From assembly GCA_012961725.1 (NCBI GenBank), contig DTYU01000001.1, positions 1 through 9,950 on the forward strand: a stretch of 9,950 nucleotides of DNA, given 5' to 3'. Under the pieces are notes generated by a model that saw nothing but the letters and a program-made list of their open reading frames with translations, made no database searches and had not been told where the DNA came from. This stretch comes from Desulfotomaculum sp. GTDB taxonomy: Bacteria; Bacillota; Desulfotomaculia; Desulfotomaculales; Ammonificaceae. The translations under genes and the position numbers were made by a program. Below are positions 6,398 through 9,950 of the stretch, in pieces. The stretch's first letter is position 1; each line of letters opens with the position of its first letter.

Positions 6398-6988
6398 CTA
6401 TGGCTGCCAGACTTCCCAGACTCTGCCTACGAGTGCCGGACCCGGTTTCAACGTGGGCTGCCCGGGCTGCCACCCGGAGGGCATGACCTCGCCTGTTGCC
6501 CGCACGTGCTGTAGCGCCCTGATCTGCCGCAGCAACTCGTCCGGATTCCGCCCCACTTGAGGCGTGAGTACCTCAATCGCCTGGATGATGAAGTCCGGAT
6601 CAATGATGAACCTCCCGCGGACATTGACGCCGGCGACCTCATCATACACTCCGTAAACGGCACCAATCCTGCCTCCTGCATCCGAGAGCATCGGGAAGGG
6701 CACACCGCCGTCCACCATCTTGGACAACTCCTGTTCCTGCCAAATCTTATGAACGAAGCGGCTGTCGGTGCTTACCGAAAAGACCTCCACTCCCAGTGAC
6801 TTCAGTTCCCCGTAACGGGCGGCGACCGCCGCCAGCTCCGTCGGTCAAACAAAGGTGAAATCACCCGGATAGAAGCAGAGGACGATCCATTTACCCTTGT
6901 AATCGGAGAGTTTGAGCGGCCTGAATCCCACACCTTCAACATAGGCACTGGCTTCGAAATCAACGGCTTCCTGACCGATACGTACCAA
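6398..6988 (-). CDS. prxU: Selenocysteine-containing peroxiredoxin (AhpC/TSA family), TGA at 6845-6847 read as Sec
   Basis: The frame encodes a 196-residue peroxiredoxin interrupted once, by TGA at codon 48. The flanks are canonical for the peroxidatic site: CFYPGDFTFV, then TGA, then PTELAAVAARYG. Every ordinary member has Cys there (FTFVCPTEL), so TGA replaces exactly the catalytic cysteine. Both sides stay in frame and intact, ending at TAG, and a SECIS-like hairpin follows the TGA. These facts favour selenocysteine over a nonsense mutation. The start is TTG 6988 with AAAGGGGGTC upstream; the TGA at 7016-7018 closes the preceding gene. The C-terminal resolving-cysteine motif (usually VCP) reads EVMPSGWQPG, with Met169, so this is a one-Sec type; Cys38 is the only cysteine. 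It reduces H2O2 or organic peroxides in the cytosol. It lies 27 bases after the NlpC/P60 gene, probably in the same transcript. Conventional annotation would report only 6398-6790 or a pseudogene. Confidence 0.85.
6810..6844 (-). promoter_or_regulatory. Candidate bacterial SECIS element directly after the Sec TGA
   Basis: Reading the - strand from the base after TGA: GGCGGC (6833-6828) pairs perfectly with GCCGCC (6823-6818) around the loop GGUC (6827-6824). Lower pairs are ACG (6841-6839) with CGU (6817-6815) and CCG (6844-6842) with CGG (6812-6810), separated by a five-base bulge on the 5' side and a two-base bulge on the 3' side. Seventeen bases lie between the TGA and the loop, and the loop begins with G. 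Both agree with the known bacterial SECIS pattern recognised by the elongation factor SelB. The pairing was done by eye, not folded computationally. Confidence 0.7.
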
Positions 6989-7015
6989 GGCTCTGACCCC
7001 CTTTGATCGCCCAAT

Positions 7016-7963
7016 TCATAAACGACAGACCTCGAAAGAGGCTTCATCCTGAAAAGACTGCCCGGCAATCCTGTTTATTACCCTGATGCGCAAAAGGTAT
7101 CTGTTTCCCGGTCTCAAGTCATAACTCGGCGTGTAACTCGCGTACATAGGACAGGTCCTGCTTGTCTGCGGCAGAATTGACCTGCTATCAAACTCAAAAT
7201 GAACGATTTGCAGCTCACCGCTGCCCCAAATTTTAATCTCCAGCTTAGGGCGAGGAGTTAGAGCCAGACCATTTGCGGGCTGGGTAAGCCTGAGCTGCGG
7301 AAACGGCGAATAAGGCATGTAGTTGTCATCCCAGGCTATATCCCTGTTAATGACACGACCCCGCGTGTCCCCAGCCCGATAGGCTCGGTTATACCCGCCG
7401 CCCCGCGCTTCAAAGATGTTGACCTGGGCTCCACGATGGGCGTTGAATATCCGTACATGGCGACCCGCTCGGTTCAATATGTCTCCGGGCTTGAGGCTCG
7501 CTCTATCGACCGGCACACACAGACGCGGCAGGTTCCTCGTGCTGTACCAAACCCCGCCTATCCTCCTGCTGCTGAACCCCCAACACCGCAACACATACCC
7601 TGAACAGTCTATGCCCGCCAAGTTTCCCGGCACCCGCGCACCATAACCAAGCCCGCTTGGCGGATTGCGATACCAATCAGCGGTAGTGCGCCCAGGCAGT
7701 CCGCCAGGAAGGGGCTCTCTCCTATCCCAGCCGCCAGGACAAGTCCCATTGTTAATCCTAACCAAGAATCGCGTCCTTGAATCAAAGCCGCCAAAAACAT
7801 AAGGCAGTACGCCGTACTGTCTGCCGGTTGTATAACCGCTGTGAAATGTATGGGCGGGATTGGCGGGATTGAAGACACGGGTATCGCTGGTCGGCATCCA
7901 GTCCTGCATCCCCGGCGGCACATACTGCCTGGTATTATTGATCACGTCGGCGCGTGTGATCAT
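7016..7963 (-). CDS. NlpC/P60-type cysteine peptidase with C-terminal Ig-like domain, no signal peptide
   Basis: Residues numbered from ATG 7963 (315 residues). The N-terminal 115 residues contain LPYVFGGFDS, the usual lead-in to an NlpC/P60 fold, but spread out by an insertion. The catalytic Cys120 lies in GIDCSGYVLRCWGF (codon 7604-7606). The catalytic His169 lies in GRHVRIFN (codon 7457-7459), preceded by LKPGDIL as in the family. A polar third residue probably comes from the following strand. Residues about 225-315 form a beta-rich domain beginning LRLTQPANG and containing LRPGNRYLLRIRVIN, similar to fibronectin/Ig-like modules. Family members cut peptidoglycan peptides or related amide bonds. 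There is no signal peptide or membrane helix, which is odd for a wall enzyme. ATG 7963 has GTGAGG nine bases upstream; GTG 7978 is an alternative. It follows the small gene at 8002 by 38 bases. Confidence 0.8.
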   Translation of the reverse strand: MITRADVINNTRQYVPPGMQDWMPTSDTRVFNPANPAHTFHSGYTTGRQYGVLPYVFGGFDSRTRFLVRINNGTCPGGWDRREPLPGGLPGRTTADWYRNPPSGLGYGARVPGNLAGIDCSGYVLRCWGFSSRRIGGVWYSTRNLPRLCVPVDRASLKPGDILNRAGRHVRIFNAHRGAQVNIFEARGGGYNRAYRAGDTRGRVINRDIAWDDNYMPYSPFPQLRLTQPANGLALTPRPKLEIKIWGSGELQIVHFEFDSRSILPQTSRTCPMYASYTPSYDLRPGNRYLLRIRVINRIAGQSFQDEASFEVCRL

Positions 7964-8001
7964 GCGCTCAAACCTCACTAACTCTTAAGGGATTTCTCTT
8001 G

Positions 8002-8361
8002 TCAGCGTGCCGATTCAGTTTCCGCAAAAGCCCTCAAATTCACAGGCGAGATCTTCAACTTCAGCAGACTGACCTGATGGGCTTCAAGTCCCTTGAGAAA
8101 CTCCGGCGAAATATTGACGCTTATCTCCGGTATTTCTCCTTCATTCTCTGCGGGAGGCTCTACCAGCGCAAAACGCAATTCCAGCTCGGTTTCAGAAATT
8201 GTAAACGCCGGCACAGTAAAGGCGGAGAGAACCTCCTCCTTCTTGTAGACCTCCAATAGTCTTGCGCTTTCCAGGTCTCCTAAATGCTTCGCCTCTCTCA
8301 AGGCATGAAGGATGCCGCCAACCACCGCCTTTAGACTTATCCCTTCTTTGTCCCCAGGCAA
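8002..8361 (-). CDS. Small protein of the DUF2589 cluster, 119 residues
   Basis: The N-terminal helix (SLKAVVGGILHALREAKHLG, then DLESARLLEVYKKEEVL) is followed by a strand region, FTVPAFTISETELELRFALV. This echoes the 'VPLLAI...IDFEF' strands of the two DUF2589-like proteins encoded upstream. It then ends with a second beta segment (ISVNISPEFL) and a basic tail. I judge it to be a short relative or partner of the DUF2589 family; its function is unknown. The start is TTG 8361, supported by GAGGGG six bases upstream. No signal peptide, Cys or membrane segment is visible, so it is likely a soluble cytosolic protein. It belongs to the - strand run that continues into the NlpC/P60-type gene. Confidence 0.75.
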   Translation of the reverse strand: MPGDKEGISLKAVVGGILHALREAKHLGDLESARLLEVYKKEEVLSAFTVPAFTISETELELRFALVEPPAENEGEIPEISVNISPEFLKGLEAHQVSLLKLKISPVNLRAFAETESAR

Positions 8362-8394
8362 TTCTCACCCCTCCCTCCTCAAATCACGGGCCAA

Positions 8395-8425
8395 GAGAGA
8401 GGGAAACATCCTGCTCCCCTCTCTC
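8395..8425. repeat. Inverted repeat between two genes of the DUF2589 cluster
   Basis: GAGAGAGGG (8395-8403) and CCCTCTCTC (8417-8425) form a perfect nine-pair stem with a 13-base loop. On the coding (-) strand no T run follows, so it is not a typical terminator. It lies in the longest gap of the cluster (95 bases) and could stabilise or process the transcript, altering the dose of downstream genes. This is inference. Confidence 0.4.
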
Positions 8426-8456
8426 CGTCTGTTTCCGTTCCCCATCTGGGAGCGAA

Positions 8457-9134
8457 TTAGGTCGGCAGGGTTATCTCCTGCGGCGCAGACACCGGCACCA
8501 CCTTCATCGCCTCATTGAGCGTATCAAGGATCCTCCCAAGACCCTCCGGCATCTGATCCTGTACGGCGTTCACCGTGATTTTCAGAGTGGTCCGCCTGTC
8601 AGTCTCCCGCTTATTAACGGTCCTGTTGCTATAAGAACCTTTAATGCTTACCTTGTAGAACCAGCCTCCTGCCTTAGCTTTCATTGATACCTTCTTCTCC
8701 GTGGTGGACTCACGTGTCTCGACATCCTTGATCTGGAATTCAAAGTCAATCGTCATGTCATTGATCCGAATGTAGGGGATCGGCACGATTGCAAGCAGCG
8801 GTACTGTTAGCTTTGACGGCACAACACTATACTTTGTCGTCTTGGTCGGCGGGTCTCCTGGGGTCACCACTTCTTCTTCTATTACCCTGTCAAACTTGAA
8901 ATCCACGTAGCGAGCCTCAAAGCCTGGTTGCCCACTCTCCCCAGTAACCTCGTCCAGCTCGTCTTCACTCTCCCCGGATTCCGATTCCAACGCCCTCGGC
9001 TTGAGTCCGACCTCCTTGATAAAGTCCACCGTGGTGTTGGCCGCCAGCGCCTGTGCCTTTATCGCCGCCACCAACGGCGAGCCGATGATGTGCTCTAAAG
9101 GAAGGGCTCTCAGTTCTGCGGGTATGTTTGCCAT
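8457..9134 (-). CDS. DUF2589 domain protein, 225 residues
   Basis: The layout follows the DUF2589 family as I recall it. An N-terminal helical stretch (LEHIIGSPLVAAIKAQALA, then NTTVDFIKEVG) precedes an acidic spacer and a strand VDFKFDRVIEEE. The hallmark strands LTVPLLAIVPIPYIRINDMT and IDFEFQIKDVE come next. The C-terminal part ends with a strand LKITVNAVQD, the sequence MPEGLGRILDTLNEAM, and a short tail. A Lys/Ser-rich insert (KKVSMKAKAGGWFYKVSIKG) sits before the last strand. The family has no known function; the pattern suggests a beta-sandwich with flanking helices. No signal peptide, membrane segment or Cys is present. ATG 9134 has AAGGAGA eight bases upstream, and only 17 bases separate it from the stop of the paralogous gene upstream, so the two are co-transcribed. 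Confidence 0.8.
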   Translation of the reverse strand: MANIPAELRALPLEHIIGSPLVAAIKAQALAANTTVDFIKEVGLKPRALESESGESEDELDEVTGESGQPGFEARYVDFKFDRVIEEEVVTPGDPPTKTTKYSVVPSKLTVPLLAIVPIPYIRINDMTIDFEFQIKDVETRESTTEKKVSMKAKAGGWFYKVSIKGSYSNRTVNKRETDRRTTLKITVNAVQDQMPEGLGRILDTLNEAMKVVPVSAPQEITLPT

Positions 9135-9151
9135 TTTCTCCGTCTCCTTTT

Positions 9152-9901
9152 CTATGTTTTACCTTTTTCCAAAAGTCTTGCCTTTTCCCGCCAGCGCTCA
9201 ATCCTTCTAAGCGAGACCTTTATCGAGTTGCTAAGTTCTTTTCGTAACTCCGGAGTCTCGGTCGCCCGCAGGAAATCGGCCGTGGTCAAGATTCCCCTTG
9301 CCCTGAGCATTGCGCCCGCTTCCGGCCCTATGCCGTGTAGCTCCTCTATTGGCGAGAAGGCAGGCCCAGCCGGAGCCTCTGTCTCTTGTGGCACGCCGCT
9401 CAAGAGATCAGTCAATGTGTCCGCAATCCGCGCCATCCCTTCCGGAACCTCCCGGACAATCTTCATGCTGACCTTCATCGTGGCAGGATTAGACTGACCG
9501 AGAGAAGTGAAGAAGGACCGGGAAGAGGCAAGCGAGGGACCAAGTACCGCCCGCGGAATTACCGCGGAATCTATCGCTTCGCTTTTTGTTTCCACCACCT
9601 CCACCCCAAATTCGACGTTCATCTCCTGGAGTTGCATGCTTGGCGGCTGAATCAAGGCAAGAAGGGGAATGCTCACCTCGAAAGGCTGGACCCTGAACCG
9701 GGTCTCGGGAATCCCTGTTTCCGGGTCAACCCTTCTTTCCTCAACCACCCGTTCGGCTTTGAAGCGAAAGGTCTTCACTTCCCCTTTCTCGAAACCGAAC
9801 TGCTCGATAAAGGAAACCGTCTCCTGGAGCGCAAGATTCTGGGCCCTGACAGCCGACTGGAGCGGTACAGCAAAGAGTTCGCCAAGTTTGTGGGGCCTCA
9901 C
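9152..9901 (-). CDS. DUF2589-like protein with C-terminal helix-hairpin-helix domain
   Basis: Residues 1-175 (from GTG 9901) parallel the neighbouring DUF2589 protein in order: the helix LGELFAVPLQSAVRAQNLAL, the strand VKTFRFKAERVVEE, the hallmark FEVSIPLLALIQPP and MNVEFGVEVVE, then MKVSMKIVREVPEGMARIAD with TLTDLL. After a Pro/Ala linker, a helix-hairpin-helix-like module follows: IEELHGIGPEAGAMLRARGI, then TTADFL, and a basic tail rich in Arg, Lys and Glu. Such modules bind DNA or proteins, so this member could tether the system to nucleic acid or a partner; that is inference. GTG 9901 is chosen because a perfect AAGGAGGTGA lies eight bases upstream. The longer frame from TTG 9934 has no ribosome binding site, though it would add 11 residues. 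No export signal is seen. Confidence 0.78.
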   Translation of the reverse strand: MRPHKLGELFAVPLQSAVRAQNLALQETVSFIEQFGFEKGEVKTFRFKAERVVEERRVDPETGIPETRFRVQPFEVSIPLLALIQPPSMQLQEMNVEFGVEVVETKSEAIDSAVIPRAVLGPSLASSRSFFTSLGQSNPATMKVSMKIVREVPEGMARIADTLTDLLSGVPQETEAPAGPAFSPIEELHGIGPEAGAMLRARGILTTADFLRATETPELRKELSNSIKVSLRRIERWREKARLLEKGKT

Positions 9902-9909
9902 CGCCGCTA

Positions 9910-9919
9910 TCACCTCCTT
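9910..9919 (-). promoter_or_regulatory. Perfect Shine-Dalgarno that decides the start of the HhH/DUF2589 gene
   Basis: AAGGAGGTGA on the - strand is fully complementary to the 16S rRNA 3' end and lies eight bases before GTG 9901. It falls inside the longer open frame from TTG 9934, arguing for the shorter protein. Confidence 0.7.
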
Positions 9920-9950
9920 ATCTGTTAAACTCAACCCGAGGCCCCGAGGC
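9918..9950 (-). CDS. Possible last ten codons of an upstream cluster gene (partial)
   Basis: In one - strand frame the window edge is open and reads ten residues (ASGPRVEFNR) to a TAA at 9918-9920 that overlaps the ribosome binding site of the next gene. TAAGGAGG junctions are typical of tightly packed operons, so an upstream gene may end here. Ten codons cannot prove it. Confidence 0.25.
   Translation of the reverse strand, partial: ASGPRVEFNR

Noticed and set aside
6845..6847. TGA at codon 48 as a nonsense mutation, making the peroxiredoxin a pseudogene
   Set aside because: The stop falls exactly on the catalytic cysteine position, the frame is intact on both sides, and a SECIS-like stem follows. 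Decay would not target that codon. It remains possible if the genome lacks Sec genes.
6802..7068. 88-residue - strand open frame overlapping the peroxiredoxin start
   Set aside because: It is in another frame of the conserved peroxiredoxin coding sequence and has no recognisable protein features.

Overview
The window reads as moderately GC-rich chromosomal DNA from an anaerobic, Gram-positive-type bacterium, most likely a Clostridia or Desulfotomaculum/Moorella-like thermophile. This is inferred from three things: a copper-amine-oxidase-like 'stalk' domain on a surface protein, strong AGGAGG ribosome binding sites with frequent TTG/GTG starts, and an anaerobe's oxygen-defence pair (superoxide reductase plus peroxiredoxin). 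No rRNA, tRNA, CRISPR array, insertion sequence or prophage structural gene was seen.

Left part (1-5290): a + strand surface protein truncated by the window edge (stalk domain, transglutaminase-like domain, C-terminal Ig-like domain). It is followed by three - strand genes: a DUF488 protein, a PP1-type metallophosphatase and an unrecognised 269-residue protein. Divergent from these is a + strand PAS-GGDEF-HD-GYP protein with all signature residues for both making and degrading c-di-GMP.

Middle part (5291-6988): two gene-poor stretches that look like decayed genes flank a - strand desulfoferrodoxin (superoxide reductase). Upstream of it is the most striking feature of the window: a peroxiredoxin gene that an ordinary ORF caller would split or truncate. 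Codon 48, where the peroxidatic cysteine belongs, is an in-frame TGA (6845-6847). Seventeen bases after that TGA is a GC-rich stem with a 4-base GGUC loop, as expected of a bacterial SECIS element. I read this as a selenocysteine peroxiredoxin. Its usual resolving cysteine is replaced by methionine.

Right part (7016-9950): a tightly packed - strand cluster whose upstream end lies outside the window. It encodes a DUF2589-like protein fused to a helix-hairpin-helix domain, a second DUF2589-like protein, a short protein with a related beta-strand motif, and an NlpC/P60-type cysteine peptidase with an Ig-like tail but no signal peptide. The peroxiredoxin follows 27 bases later on the same strand and may be co-transcribed. 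The function of the DUF2589 cluster is unknown, and it is the best candidate here for an undescribed system. Superoxide reductase makes H2O2 and peroxiredoxin removes it, so those two genes form a plausible functional pair.
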